From Allopusillimonas sp048270225 (GTDB taxonomy: Bacteria; Pseudomonadota; Gammaproteobacteria; Burkholderiales; Burkholderiaceae_B): a stretch of DNA of 64,000 bases. The stretch is taken from assembly GCA_048270225.1 (NCBI GenBank), contig JBLWTG010000002.1, positions 515,456 to 579,455 of the forward strand. Direction: 5' to 3'. The first letter of the stretch is position 1. Every line of letters starts with the position of its first letter. Below are positions 1 to 9,306 of the stretch, in pieces. The position numbers and the translations under genes are program-made. The notes below the pieces were generated by a model, which did no database searches, was not told where the DNA came from, and saw nothing but the letters and a program-made list of their open reading frames with translations.

Positions 1-2
1 GC

Positions 3-2030
3 GCCTGTCCCACCTGCGACGGACTTGGCTGCGTCGAAGTCTTCGATCCCAAGCGGGTGGTCGCCTTCCCCGAGCTTAGTCTGGCCAGCGGCGCGATCAG
101 CGGCTGGGACAAACGCAATGCCTTCACGCATACGCTGCTCACCAGCCTCGCGGCCCACTATCAATTCGACCTGGACACGCCCTTCGAAGACCTGTCGCCG
201 GAGATACGCGACAAAGTACTGTATGGATCGGGAGAAGAGGAAGTCTCTTTTCTTTACCTGAATGAGAAAGGCCGCACCACGGTCAAGAAACATCCTTTCG
301 AGGGCATTCTGCCCAATCTGGAACGGCGCTGGCGCGAAACAGACTCCAATGCCGTGCGCGAAGAGCTGGGCAAGTACAGACAGGTCAAGGTCTGTCCGGA
401 CTGCCACGGATCGCGCCTGCGCACCGAAGCCCGGCACGTGCTGCTGGGGGGCGGCCCGGAAGGCGCCACGCCCCGGGGCCGTGCCATTTACGAGGTTGAG
501 GCGCTGTCACTGTCCGCCTGCCTTGCGTGGTTCCAGGCACTGGAGCTGAGCGGCGCCAAGAAAGAAGTCGCCGAACGCATTGTGCGCGAGATCGAAGCGC
601 GTATGCAGTTCCTGAACAATGTGGGGCTGAACTATCTGTCGCTGGACCGCAGCGCCGACACCATATCGGGCGGCGAGGCCCAGCGCATCCGACTGGCCAG
701 CCAGATCGGATCGGGATTGACAGGCGTGATGTACGTACTGGACGAGCCGTCCATCGGCCTGCATCAGCGCGACAATGACCGCCTGATACAAACCCTGCAG
801 GACCTGCGCGACCTGGGCAACAGCGTCATCGTGGTCGAGCACGACGAGGACATGATACGCGCGGCCGATTTCGTGCTGGACATGGGGCCGGGCGCAGGCG
901 AACACGGCGGCCACATCGTGGCCCAGGGCAAGCCGCAAGATCTGATGCAGAATCCCAAGTCCCTGACCGGCCAGTACCTGAACGGCACGCGCCGCATCGA
1001 TATCGGCCCGCGCCGCCCGGTTACGCCCGATCAGGATTGGTTGCGCCTGAAAGGCGCCCGCGGCAACAATCTCAAGCAGGTCGAGCTGGCCCTGCCCGCC
1101 GGCCGCCTGGTCTGCATCACAGGCGTATCGGGTTCGGGCAAGTCCACGCTGATCAACGATACGCTGGCAACTGCCGTCGCGCACAAGCTGCATCGCGCAC
1201 AGACCGAGCCGGCGCCTTACGACACGCTGGAAGGGCTGGAACATTTCGACAAAATCATCAATGTCGACCAGAGCCCTATCGGCCGCACGCCGCGCAGCAA
1301 CCCGGCCACCTATACCGGCATGTTCACGCCTATCCGGGAGCTGTTCGCCGGCGTGCCCGAGTCCCGTACACGCGGCTATGATCCGGGCCGATTTTCGTTC
1401 AACGTCAAAGGCGGCCGGTGCGAAGCCTGCCAGGGTGACGGCGTGGTCAAGGTCGAAATGCATTTTCTGCCCGACATGTATGTGCCCTGCGATGTCTGCG
1501 GCGGCAAGCGCTACAACCGCGAGACCCTGGAAATCCGCTATCGCGGCCGCAACATCAGCCAGGTCCTGAACCTCACGGTGGAGCAGGCGCTCGATTATTT
1601 CGAAGCCGTGCCGTCAGTGGCGCGCAAGCTGACCACATTGATGGATGTCGGCCTGTCCTACCTGCGCCTGGGCCAGAGCGCGACCACACTGTCCGGCGGC
1701 GAGGCGCAGCGCGTCAAACTGTCGCTGGAGCTGTCCAAGCGCAGCACCGGGCGCACGCTGTATATCCTGGACGAGCCCACCACCGGCCTGCATTTCCAGG
1801 ATATCGCCCTATTGCTGGACGTACTGCGCAAGCTGGTCGAAGGCGGCAATACTGTCGTCATCATCGAGCACAACCTGGATGTCATCAAGGCGGCGGACTG
1901 GGTCATCGATATGGGTCCGGAAGGCGGCGAGCAGGGCGGATACATCCTGGCGCAGGGAACGCCCGAGGCCATCGCCGCATGTCCGCAAAGCTATACCGGA
2001 CGCTATCTGAAGCCTCTGCTGGAGCGCTGA
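3..2030 (+). CDS. uvrA: UvrA, excinuclease ABC subunit A (5'-truncated by window edge)
   Basis: DNA-damage recognition ATPase of the UvrABC nucleotide excision repair complex. The frame is open from the first bases and 675 codons are visible. Full-length UvrA is about 940 residues, so the first ATP-binding half is mostly missing. The fragment opens at a zinc-finger half with the motif CPTCDGLG. It then shows CPDCHGSRL, the first ABC signature (SGGEAQRI) with Walker B VLDEPSIGLH, the second Walker A (GVSGSGKST), the essential second zinc finger (CEAC then CDVCGG), the second signature (LSGGEAQRV) and Walker B ILDEPTTGLH. The C-terminus is intact. The gene is convergent with dgt. The family call is certain; nothing looks broken. 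Confidence 0.97.
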   Translation, partial: ACPTCDGLGCVEVFDPKRVVAFPELSLASGAISGWDKRNAFTHTLLTSLAAHYQFDLDTPFEDLSPEIRDKVLYGSGEEEVSFLYLNEKGRTTVKKHPFEGILPNLERRWRETDSNAVREELGKYRQVKVCPDCHGSRLRTEARHVLLGGGPEGATPRGRAIYEVEALSLSACLAWFQALELSGAKKEVAERIVREIEARMQFLNNVGLNYLSLDRSADTISGGEAQRIRLASQIGSGLTGVMYVLDEPSIGLHQRDNDRLIQTLQDLRDLGNSVIVVEHDEDMIRAADFVLDMGPGAGEHGGHIVAQGKPQDLMQNPKSLTGQYLNGTRRIDIGPRRPVTPDQDWLRLKGARGNNLKQVELALPAGRLVCITGVSGSGKSTLINDTLATAVAHKLHRAQTEPAPYDTLEGLEHFDKIINVDQSPIGRTPRSNPATYTGMFTPIRELFAGVPESRTRGYDPGRFSFNVKGGRCEACQGDGVVKVEMHFLPDMYVPCDVCGGKRYNRETLEIRYRGRNISQVLNLTVEQALDYFEAVPSVARKLTTLMDVGLSYLRLGQSATTLSGGEAQRVKLSLELSKRSTGRTLYILDEPTTGLHFQDIALLLDVLRKLVEGGNTVVIIEHNLDVIKAADWVIDMGPEGGEQGGYILAQGTPEAIAACPQSYTGRYLKPLLER

Positions 2031-2036
2031 GCGCGC

Positions 2037-2080
2037 GGGGAGGCTCAACGGCGCGGCACTACAGCGCCGCGTCGCCTCCC
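2037..2080. terminator. Possible hairpin between convergent uvrA and dgt
   Basis: Two nested complementary pairs, GGAGGC with GCCTCC and CGGCGC with GCGCCG, can fold into an interrupted GC-rich stem just after the uvrA stop and overlapping the last dgt codons. There is no T-run on either side, so it is at best a weak or Rho-assisted terminator for two converging genes. Confidence 0.3.
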
Positions 2081-3201
2081 ATCCGGAAAAGCTGCGCATG
2101 CTCGCGTATGGCATAGCGATCCGTCATGCCTGCGATGTAATCGGCAATCGCGCGCGCCTGCGCCACCTCGTCATCGCGCCGGTATTCGTCCGACAGCAAA
2201 CGCGGCTCCTGCAGAAATGCCACGAACAGCTCCCGCACAATCGTGCGTGCCTTGGTCGTCATGCGCATCACGCGATAATGCCGGTAGAGATTGCCCATCA
2301 GGAAATGCTTGAGCGCATCGGCCTGTCGGCGCATGGAGGCCGAGAAGGCCGCCAGCGGCGGCGCGGCACGCACCTGGTCAACATGCGTGGGGGCATGGCT
2401 GCGTATATTGGCCAGCGTGGTCTCGGTGAGATCGACCACCAGCGTATTGATCATGGCTCGTACGACTTCGGCAACCAGCCGCCGCTTTTCTATATTGGGA
2501 TATCTGCGCTTGACCTGGGCATAGTGGGTGGCAAAGATTTCCAGCACCTGCAGCTGTTCGACCGAAATCAGCCCCGAGCGCACACCATCGTCAATATCGT
2601 GATTGTTGTAGGCGATCTCGTCGGCAAGATTGGCGATCTGCGCTTCCAGCGAGGGCTGGGCATTCTGGAGAAAACGTTCGCCGACATCGCCCAGTGTGCG
2701 CGCATGCCTGACCGAGCAATGCTTGAGAATCCCCTCTCGGGTTTCGAAGCATAGATTCAGGCCATTGAAGGCTGCGTACCGCGCCTCAAGCTCATCGACA
2801 ACGCGCAGGCTCTGCAGATTATGCTCGAAGCCTCCTGCCGCAGGCGCCAGCTCGCGCATGCAGGCGTTCAGCTCGTCCTGGCCGGCATGCCCGAACGGCG
2901 TATGGCCCAGGTCGTGCGCCAGCGAAATGGCTTCGGTGAGGTCTTCGTGCAGCCCGAGATTGCGCGACAGCGAACGGGCGATCTGCGCGACCTCAATGCT
3001 GTGCGTCAGCCGCGTGCGAAAGAGATCGCCTTCGTGATTGACGAACACCTGGGTCTTGTACTCAAGCAACCGAAAGGCATTGCAGTGAATGATGCGGTCG
3101 CGATCGCGCTGGAATGCATTGCGGCCCGTGGGCGGCGGCTCCGCATGACGACGTCCGCGGCTGGCTTGCGGATGGCAGGCGTACGGTGCGAGCACTGTCA
3201 T
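2059..3201 (-). CDS. dgt: dGTPase-like deoxynucleotide triphosphohydrolase (HD superfamily)
   Basis: Hydrolyses dNTPs, classically dGTP, to the nucleoside and tripolyphosphate, and so affects dNTP pools. The 380-residue protein carries the HD metal site in the expected order: His67 in RLTHS, the HD pair in SLAHDLGHTPFGH at about residues 93-105, then a conserved helical region. The N-terminus with RDRDRIIHCNAFRLLEYKTQVF is typical of the shorter type-2 dGTPase-like proteins. It lies 9 bp downstream of aroB on the same strand, so it is probably the last gene of an aroK-aroB-dgt operon. Substrate preference cannot be read from sequence. Confidence 0.92.
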   Translation of the reverse strand: MTVLAPYACHPQASRGRRHAEPPPTGRNAFQRDRDRIIHCNAFRLLEYKTQVFVNHEGDLFRTRLTHSIEVAQIARSLSRNLGLHEDLTEAISLAHDLGHTPFGHAGQDELNACMRELAPAAGGFEHNLQSLRVVDELEARYAAFNGLNLCFETREGILKHCSVRHARTLGDVGERFLQNAQPSLEAQIANLADEIAYNNHDIDDGVRSGLISVEQLQVLEIFATHYAQVKRRYPNIEKRRLVAEVVRAMINTLVVDLTETTLANIRSHAPTHVDQVRAAPPLAAFSASMRRQADALKHFLMGNLYRHYRVMRMTTKARTIVRELFVAFLQEPRLLSDEYRRDDEVAQARAIADYIAGMTDRYAIREHAQLFRMGGDAAL

Positions 3202-3210
3202 GCCCCGGCC

Positions 3211-4299
3211 TCAGGCGGGCGCCGTCGCGGCGGCTTTCTCCAGTACCTGGCGCACGGCCTGGTCTGGCGCCGACTGCACGCAGGCCTTGCCCAATTCCTG
3301 CAGCAGCACAAAGCGCAATTGCCCGCCTTCTGTTTTTTTGTCCACCTGCATCAGGTCCAGCCACCGTTGCAGCCCGAGGTCCGGCGGCTGCACCGGGCAG
3401 CCGATCGCCTCAACCAGCGCCTGCACACGCTGCACATCAGCCTGCGGCAGGCCCAGCACCAGCGCGGAGAGCTCGGCCGCCTGCACCATGCCGCAGCCCA
3501 CGGCCTCGCCATGCAGCCACTGCCCGTAACCCAGGCCGGACTCGATGGCATGGCCAAAGGTATGTCCAAGATTGAGAATGGCACGCAACCCGGATTCACG
3601 CTCGTCCTGGGACACCACCTGAGCCTTGAGCTCGCATGAGCGGCGAATGGCATAGGCGATGGCCTCGGGTTCGAGCGCGCGCAGGGCTGCGATATTGTTT
3701 TCGCACCAGTCATGGAAGGCCCGGTCTATGATCAGGCCATACTTGATCACCTCGGCCAGGCCCGCGGATATCTCGCGGGCGGGCAGGGTGCTCAGGACTT
3801 CGGTGTCGATGTCGACCGCGATGGGCTGATAAAACGCCCCGACCATGTTCTTGCCCAGTGGATGATTGATCGCCGTCTTGCCGCCGACCGAAGAATCCAC
3901 CTGCGCCAGCAGCGTGGTGGGCACCTGCAGAAACCGTATGCCGCGCATATAGCTGGCGGCGGCAAAGCCGCAGACGTCGCCGACCACACCCCCGCCCAGC
4001 GCCACCAGCACAGCCTTGCGATCCAGCCGGTTGCGCAGCAGGCCGTCGAAAATCAGATTGAGCGTCTGCCAGTCCTTGTATGCCTCGCCGTCCGGCAGCT
4101 CAATGCGCAGCACCGGCTTGCCGCTGCGCGCCAATGCATCATATGCCCGCTGGCCATACAAAGCGCCCACGGTCGGGTTGGTGACAATGGCGATCGCCGT
4201 GGCATCCTCAGGTATGCTTTCCGCCAGTGCATCCAGCCGGCCCGGCGCAATAGTGATGGGATAGCATCCGCCCGGCGTTTCAACCTGGACTGTATTCAT
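3211..4299 (-). CDS. aroB: 3-dehydroquinate synthase
   Basis: Second step of the shikimate pathway: NAD-dependent conversion of DAHP to 3-dehydroquinate in the cytoplasm. The 362-residue protein is family length. It shows the NAD-binding loop (LPDGEAYK), the glycine-rich ALGGGVVGD segment, VDSSVGGKTAINH with the active-site lysine, and the metal ligands in GLAEVIKYG (Glu), NLGHTFGHAIE (His) and HGEAV (His). Its start overlaps the aroK stop by 4 bp (ATGA), which indicates translational coupling. The aroK-aroB order is the usual one in proteobacteria. Confidence 0.97.
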   Translation of the reverse strand: MNTVQVETPGGCYPITIAPGRLDALAESIPEDATAIAIVTNPTVGALYGQRAYDALARSGKPVLRIELPDGEAYKDWQTLNLIFDGLLRNRLDRKAVLVALGGGVVGDVCGFAAASYMRGIRFLQVPTTLLAQVDSSVGGKTAINHPLGKNMVGAFYQPIAVDIDTEVLSTLPAREISAGLAEVIKYGLIIDRAFHDWCENNIAALRALEPEAIAYAIRRSCELKAQVVSQDERESGLRAILNLGHTFGHAIESGLGYGQWLHGEAVGCGMVQAAELSALVLGLPQADVQRVQALVEAIGCPVQPPDLGLQRWLDLMQVDKKTEGGQLRFVLLQELGKACVQSAPDQAVRQVLEKAAATAPA

Positions 4300-4889
4300 G
4301 GTTTGACCTCGTTGAGTTCCAGCAGGGGCAACAGGCCGCGCGCCAGATTGGCGACGGGCGAGGAGCCTGTGTCTATGGTCAGGTGGGCAATGCCCTCGTA
4401 CAGCGGCTCACGCTCGGCCAGCAGGTCGCGCAGGCGGCCCTGGGGATCCGCCGTCTGGAGCAACGGTCGGCTGCGGTCGCGCGACACGCGCCGGTAAAGC
4501 TCATCGCTCGTGGCGCGCAAGTACAGCACGAGGCCGCGTTCGGCCAGATAGCGCCGGTTCTCCGGCGCAAGCACCGCGCCGCCGCCCGTGGCAAGCACGA
4601 TATTGCGTCGCCTTGTACACTCTTCCAGGAGGCAGGCCTCCCGCTTGCGGAACCCTTCTTCACCCTCGATGTCGAAAATCAATGACACCCTGACCCCGCA
4701 GCGCGCTTCAAGCTCGTGGTCCAGGTCGATAAACTCCCGGCCCAGCAGGCGTGCCAGATGACGGCCAATTGTTGTCTTGCCGGCGCCCATCATCCCCACC
4801 AGGAATACGGGGCGATCACCCGCACGCAGTGGTTCCGGCCCAATTTCAGGGCTCTGTGGCGTAGACCCGACAGGTAAAGAATGATTCAT
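4296..4889 (-). CDS. aroK: Shikimate kinase
   Basis: Phosphorylates shikimate to shikimate 3-phosphate. The 197-residue protein has the P-loop GMMGAGKTT at residues 32-40, the shikimate-binding DLDHELEARCG motif, the GGGAVL loop and the lid segment RSRPLLQ. There are about 24 extra residues before the P-loop region compared with the compact enterobacterial enzyme. No Shine-Dalgarno sequence precedes the only available ATG. Instead an extended -10 element ends 6 bp before it, so the mRNA may be leaderless. aroK is divergent from mrcA. Confidence 0.95.
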   Translation of the reverse strand: MNHSLPVGSTPQSPEIGPEPLRAGDRPVFLVGMMGAGKTTIGRHLARLLGREFIDLDHELEARCGVRVSLIFDIEGEEGFRKREACLLEECTRRRNIVLATGGGAVLAPENRRYLAERGLVLYLRATSDELYRRVSRDRSRPLLQTADPQGRLRDLLAEREPLYEGIAHLTIDTGSSPVANLARGLLPLLELNEVKP

Positions 4890-5003
4890 TTGTGTATTAT
4901 CCCACTTGCAGCACGCCCGACTCGACTATCCAGCATTACTCCGTTACATAAACCTGAAGCGCAAATCATAGTCTGATCGCGGTTAGACTTAAAATCGCCC
5001 CTG
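4890..5003. promoter_or_regulatory. Divergent aroK/mrcA promoter region
   Basis: On the minus strand an extended -10 (TG-n-GATAAT, 4896-4904) sits so that transcription would start at or within a base of the aroK ATG. On the plus strand a -10-like TAAAAT at 4990-4995 lies only 8 bp before the mrcA ATG. Neither start codon has a clear ribosome-binding site. No good -35 hexamer was found for either. Confidence 0.4.
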
Positions 5004-7430
5004 ATGAGTTCCTCTACCAATTCCCAAAAAAGCAGTACCGGCACATCGCATTCATGGATGGGCCGCTTCGTGCTAAAAGCCGGCATCTTCGCAGTCGGGC
5101 TAGGCCTGTGCGGCGCCTTGCTGATGTCGCTCGCGCTTGCGCTCGCCTGGCCCAACCTGCCCGACCTGAGCGCGATGATCGACTATCGGCCTCGCGTACC
5201 GCTGCGCATCTATACCGCTGACAAAGTGCTCATCGGCGAATTCGGCGAAGAACGCCGCAACGTGCTGCGGTTCAACGAGATCCCCGATGTCATGAAATCG
5301 GCCATTTTATCAGCCGAAGACGACCGCTTTTACCAGCATGGCGGCATAGACTGGGCGGGGGTGGCGCGCGCCGTGGTCGCCAACCTCACGCACATGTCCA
5401 AGTCGCAGGGCGCAAGCACCATCACCATGCAGGTGGCCCGCAACTTCTACCTGTCGTCCGAAAAAACCTACACCCGCAAGTTCTACGAGCTGCTGCTCAC
5501 GTTCAAGATCGAAGCCACGCTGACCAAAGACCAGATTCTCGATCTCTACATGAACCAGATCTACCTGGGCCATCGCGCCTATGGCTTTGCGGCGGCTTCG
5601 CGCACGTATTTCGGCAAACCGCTGGGCGAGATCACGCCGGCCGAGGCCGCCATGCTGGCCGGCATCCCCAAGGCGCCCTCGCGCTTTAACCCCATTGCCA
5701 ACTTCGACCGCGCCAAGTCGCGCCAGATGTATGTGCTGGGCCGCATGAAAAGCCTGGGCTATCTGACCGACGACGAATACGAGAAGGCAAAGAACGCAGA
5801 GATCGTCATCAAGTCCGCGCCCGGCACGCCCTCGGGCGGCTACGCCATCCATGGCGACTACGTTGCCGAACTGGCGCGCCAGCTGCTGTACTCCGTCTAC
5901 CAGGACAACATCTACTCGCGCGGCTTCAACATCTACACCACGGTGAACTCCAAACACCAGGAAGCCGCCTACGATGCCGTGCGCGAAGGCATACTGGACT
6001 ACACCCGTCGCTCCGTCTACCCCGGGCCGGAAGAAACCATCGACTTGCCGGAGGGTATCGAGAACGACCCCGAAAAACTCGATGCCGTGCTCGACAGCCT
6101 GCAGGAAAAGTACCCCGACGACGACGATCTGCTCACCGGCGTGGTGCTCCAGGCAAGCCCGAGCCTGATCAAGGTCGCGCGCACATCCAACGAAATCATC
6201 GATATCACCGACAAAGACGCCCTGAAAGTCGTCGCGCGCGGCCTGGGCAAGAACGCCAAGGACAAATACCGCATCGCACGCGGCGCGGTGGTGTATGTAC
6301 ACAAGAACGGCGACCACTGGGAAGTCATCAACATGCCGGCGGTGCAGGCGGCCTTTGTTTCCGTCCGTCCTCAGGATGGCGCCATCCAGTCCATGGTCGG
6401 CGGCTTCGACTTCGCCGAAGGCAAGTTCAACCGCGTCACGCAGGCCTGGCGCCAGCCGGGCTCCGCATTCAAGCCGTTTCTTTATGCCTCGGCGCTTGAG
6501 CGCGGCCTGACGCCCGCCACCCAGATTTCGGACGAACCCTTCAGGCTCACCGCCGCGCAAACAGGCTCCAAGGCCTGGGCCCCCAAGAACTACGGCAACC
6601 ACTACGAGCCCATGCTTACTTTGCGGCAAGGCTTGTACAAATCCAAAAACATGGTGTCCATACGTATCATGCAGGCGGTGGGTCCCAAGTATGTGCAGGA
6701 CTACATCACCCGCTTCGGGTTCGACCGTGCGCGGCAGCCGGCAGTACTGCCGCTGGCGCTGGGGGCAGGCAGCGTCACTCCGCTGCAGCTGGCGGGCGCC
6801 TATTCGGTATTCGCCAACGGCGGCTATCGCGTCCCTCCGTACCTGATCGACCATGTCACGGACAGCAGCGGCAAAATCATCATGCAAGCCAAGCCCACGA
6901 TCGCCGGCGATGCCGCGGCGCGTGTGATCGACCCGCGCACCGTCTACGTCATGGACGACATGCTGCGCGGCGTGGCCACTTATGGCACCGCCGCTCGCGT
7001 GCACCGCACCCTCCATCGCGACGACATCGGCGGCAAGACGGGCACGACCAACGACTCCAACGACGCCTGGTTCGCGGGCTTTACCCCAAAGCTGGTCGGT
7101 ATTGCCTGGATGGGCTTCGACAAGCCCCGCTCCCTCGGCCAGGGCGAAACCGGTGGCGGGGCATCGCTGCCCATCTGGCTCGGCTATATGCAATATGCGC
7201 TCAAAGGGCAGCCTCAGACACCGCCCGGCCCCATTCCGGAAGGACTGTCGCGCATAGACGGCGATTTCTATTTCTCCGAATTCCCGCCGGGGCAGGCAGT
7301 GGCCCGCGTCGGTCTGCCAGCGCCCTCCGACGTGCCTGTTGATGGCGGCGGCATGGACGGCATAGGCGACCTGCTCAACCAGTTGGGCCAGCGCGGCGAC
7401 GTTCCTGAGCCGCCCACCGTTCCATTCTAG
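5004..7430 (+). CDS. mrcA: Penicillin-binding protein 1A, bifunctional transglycosylase/transpeptidase
   Basis: Class A PBP that polymerises and cross-links peptidoglycan in the periplasm, anchored by one N-terminal membrane helix (about residues 23-50). The GT51 domain shows EDDRFYQHGGID with the catalytic Glu, GASTITMQ, the RKFYE-KIEATLTKDQIL-Y-N-YLG block and AYFGK-like segment. The transpeptidase domain has SxxK in GSAFKPF, SxN in SKNM and KTG in GGKTGTTND. At 808 residues it is in the usual PBP1A range. The start at 5004 lacks a Shine-Dalgarno; an internal ATG at 5058 would still keep the membrane helix, so the exact start is uncertain. Confidence 0.96.
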   Translation: MSSSTNSQKSSTGTSHSWMGRFVLKAGIFAVGLGLCGALLMSLALALAWPNLPDLSAMIDYRPRVPLRIYTADKVLIGEFGEERRNVLRFNEIPDVMKSAILSAEDDRFYQHGGIDWAGVARAVVANLTHMSKSQGASTITMQVARNFYLSSEKTYTRKFYELLLTFKIEATLTKDQILDLYMNQIYLGHRAYGFAAASRTYFGKPLGEITPAEAAMLAGIPKAPSRFNPIANFDRAKSRQMYVLGRMKSLGYLTDDEYEKAKNAEIVIKSAPGTPSGGYAIHGDYVAELARQLLYSVYQDNIYSRGFNIYTTVNSKHQEAAYDAVREGILDYTRRSVYPGPEETIDLPEGIENDPEKLDAVLDSLQEKYPDDDDLLTGVVLQASPSLIKVARTSNEIIDITDKDALKVVARGLGKNAKDKYRIARGAVVYVHKNGDHWEVINMPAVQAAFVSVRPQDGAIQSMVGGFDFAEGKFNRVTQAWRQPGSAFKPFLYASALERGLTPATQISDEPFRLTAAQTGSKAWAPKNYGNHYEPMLTLRQGLYKSKNMVSIRIMQAVGPKYVQDYITRFGFDRARQPAVLPLALGAGSVTPLQLAGAYSVFANGGYRVPPYLIDHVTDSSGKIIMQAKPTIAGDAAARVIDPRTVYVMDDMLRGVATYGTAARVHRTLHRDDIGGKTGTTNDSNDAWFAGFTPKLVGIAWMGFDKPRSLGQGETGGGASLPIWLGYMQYALKGQPQTPPGPIPEGLSRIDGDFYFSEFPPGQAVARVGLPAPSDVPVDGGGMDGIGDLLNQLGQRGDVPEPPTVPF

Positions 7431-7590
7431 GCCCCGTTCCGGGCCCTGGCATCGATGGCTGCCTCGGCAGCGGCGGCATACCCCGCCCGCTGCCAGGCCC
7501 AACCATCTTTGAACGATGCCCCTGGGCGATGCGGATTATGCAGCGAATCGCCTCACAAGGCATAATCACTCTTTCGCACCGGAGTTCATC

Positions 7591-7809
7591 ATGTCGATTC
7601 ACCCCCTGTTCCTGCGCTTGCCGCCCGCACGACGCATCGCTGCGGCCGCGCTGCTGGCTGCGCTGGCCGGCTGTGGCTATAAAGGTCCGCTATACCTGCC
7701 GCCGCCTGGGCCGCCGGACCAGACTCTGACAGTGCCGCCCTCCGCGCCGCAGACCACGCAGGACAACACCGCGCAGCCTGCTGCCGCCAACCCGCAAGCC
7801 CGCCCTTAA
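7591..7809 (+). CDS. lptM: LptM-type (YifL/LppL) small outer-membrane lipoprotein
   Basis: 72-residue lipoprotein. The signal peptide ends in the lipobox LAGC, followed at once by the family hallmark GYKGPLYLPPP and a disordered proline/glutamine-rich tail. LptM helps the LptDE lipopolysaccharide translocon mature in enterobacteria; that role is known for the family and is not shown here. I chose the ATG at 7591 because GGAG lies 7 bp upstream and the signal peptide follows directly. An in-frame upstream start at 7516 would spoil the signal peptide. It sits 93 bp before lysA, the standard arrangement. Confidence 0.9.
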   Translation: MSIHPLFLRLPPARRIAAAALLAALAGCGYKGPLYLPPPGPPDQTLTVPPSAPQTTQDNTAQPAAANPQARP

Positions 7810-7902
7810 GCAAACTCCGCTCCACAGCCACGGCCACGGCCACGCACCGCGCCGCCCGGCCTGGCAACGCTGCGAAGTACCCCTACCGATCCGATTCCAG
7901 CC

Positions 7903-9171
7903 ATGACCGTTGCACCACAATTTCAGCTCAAGAACGGCGTCCTGCACGCTGAGAACATTCCGCTTACCGAACTGGCGCACCAGTTCGGCACGCCGCTGTT
8001 CGTATACTCTCGACAGGCCTTGCGTGACGCCTGGGCGTCCTACCAGGAAGCCATCCAGGGTCGCAACGTACTGGTCTGCTACGGCATGAAGGCCAACCCC
8101 AATCTTGCCGTGCTCAACGAATTCAAAACACTGGGCACGGGCTTTGACATTGTCTCGGGCGGCGAACTCGCACGCGTACAGGCCATCGGCGGCGATCCGG
8201 CCCGAGTCGTCTTTTCGGGCGTCGGCAAGCAGGCCTGGGAAATGAAAGCCGCGCTCGAGGCCGGCGTCAAATGCTTCAATGTGGAATCCGAAGACGAACT
8301 GGCGCGCCTGAACGCTGTCGCGGGCGAACTTGGCAAAGTGGCGCCGCTGTCGCTGCGCGTCAATCCCGACGTCGATGCTCAGACTCATCCCTATATCTCA
8401 ACCGGCCTCAAAGAAAACAAGTTCGGCATCGCCATCGAAAATGCGCTCGGCGTCTACCGGCAGGCCGCCGCCATGGACCACATACAGATCGTGGGCCTGG
8501 ACTGCCATATCGGATCGCAGATCACCGATGTCGCCCCCTATCTGGACGCACTGGACAAGCTGATTGCCCTCGTGCAGTCGCTGGCGGCAGAAGGCATATC
8601 GCTGCATCATCTTGACCTGGGCGGCGGCATCGGCATCCGCTACACCGACGAAACCCTGCTCTCGCCGCGCACGCTGCTGGACCAGGTATTCCAGCGGCTG
8701 GACAGCCATGGCCTGGGCGATCTTCAGATCATCCTGGAACCAGGCCGTTCACTGGTGGGCAACGCGGGCGTACTGTTGACACGCGTCGAATATCTGAAGC
8801 ACAGCCCGGCCAAGAATTTCGCCATCGTCGATGCGGCCATGACGGACCTGATCCGGCCAACACTCTATGGCGCCTGGCACGGCGTCGAAGCGGTCACGCC
8901 GCGCGATACCGCGGAGCCCGCGCCGGTCTATGACATCGTAGGCCCTGTCTGCGAGAGCGGCGACTGGCTGGCGCGGGACCGCCAGCTGGCATTGCAGCAG
9001 GACGACCTGCTGGCCATTCTGTCGACCGGCGCCTATGCCTTCACCATGTCCTGCCACTACAACTCCCGGCCGCACGCCGCCGAGATCATGGTCGACGGCT
9101 ATCAGGCGCATGTCATCCGCCCGCGGGAAAGTATCGAAGACCTGTTCCAGGACGAAAGCATACTGCCCTGA
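7903..9171 (+). CDS. lysA: Diaminopimelate decarboxylase
   Basis: Last step of lysine biosynthesis: PLP-dependent decarboxylation of meso-diaminopimelate. The 422-residue protein is full length. It has the PLP lysine in YGMKANPN, HIGSQITD, the glycine loop LDLGGGIGIRY, EPGRSLVGNAG and the substrate-contacting CESGDW from the partner subunit. A symmetric terminator follows at 9246-9270. In many proteobacteria dapF follows lysA; here it does not. Confidence 0.97.
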   Translation: MTVAPQFQLKNGVLHAENIPLTELAHQFGTPLFVYSRQALRDAWASYQEAIQGRNVLVCYGMKANPNLAVLNEFKTLGTGFDIVSGGELARVQAIGGDPARVVFSGVGKQAWEMKAALEAGVKCFNVESEDELARLNAVAGELGKVAPLSLRVNPDVDAQTHPYISTGLKENKFGIAIENALGVYRQAAAMDHIQIVGLDCHIGSQITDVAPYLDALDKLIALVQSLAAEGISLHHLDLGGGIGIRYTDETLLSPRTLLDQVFQRLDSHGLGDLQIILEPGRSLVGNAGVLLTRVEYLKHSPAKNFAIVDAAMTDLIRPTLYGAWHGVEAVTPRDTAEPAPVYDIVGPVCESGDWLARDRQLALQQDDLLAILSTGAYAFTMSCHYNSRPHAAEIMVDGYQAHVIRPRESIEDLFQDESILP

Positions 9172-9245
9172 GCCGTATGCCACGCGGCGTAATGCCGCGC
9201 CACGCACCCCGGGTGATACGACAACCAAATCGCATGCACCACAGC

Positions 9246-9270
9246 AAAAAAGGCCCATAGGGCCTTTTTT
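9246..9270. terminator. Bidirectional terminator between lysA and ccsA
   Basis: Perfect inverted repeat: six A, AGGCCC-type stem with a short loop, and six T. It reads as a Rho-independent terminator on both strands and serves the converging lysA and ccsA units. Confidence 0.88.
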
Positions 9271-9306
9271 GTTGCAGGGCAGCCGGACGCCGCCCGACAG
9301 AATCGC

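Noticed and set aside
5310..7502. Long 730-codon open frame on the minus strand opposite mrcA
   Set aside because: It is a shadow in a GC-rich gene: composition is biased to Ala/Gly/Val/Asp, there is no recognisable domain, and mrcA on the plus strand is unambiguous.
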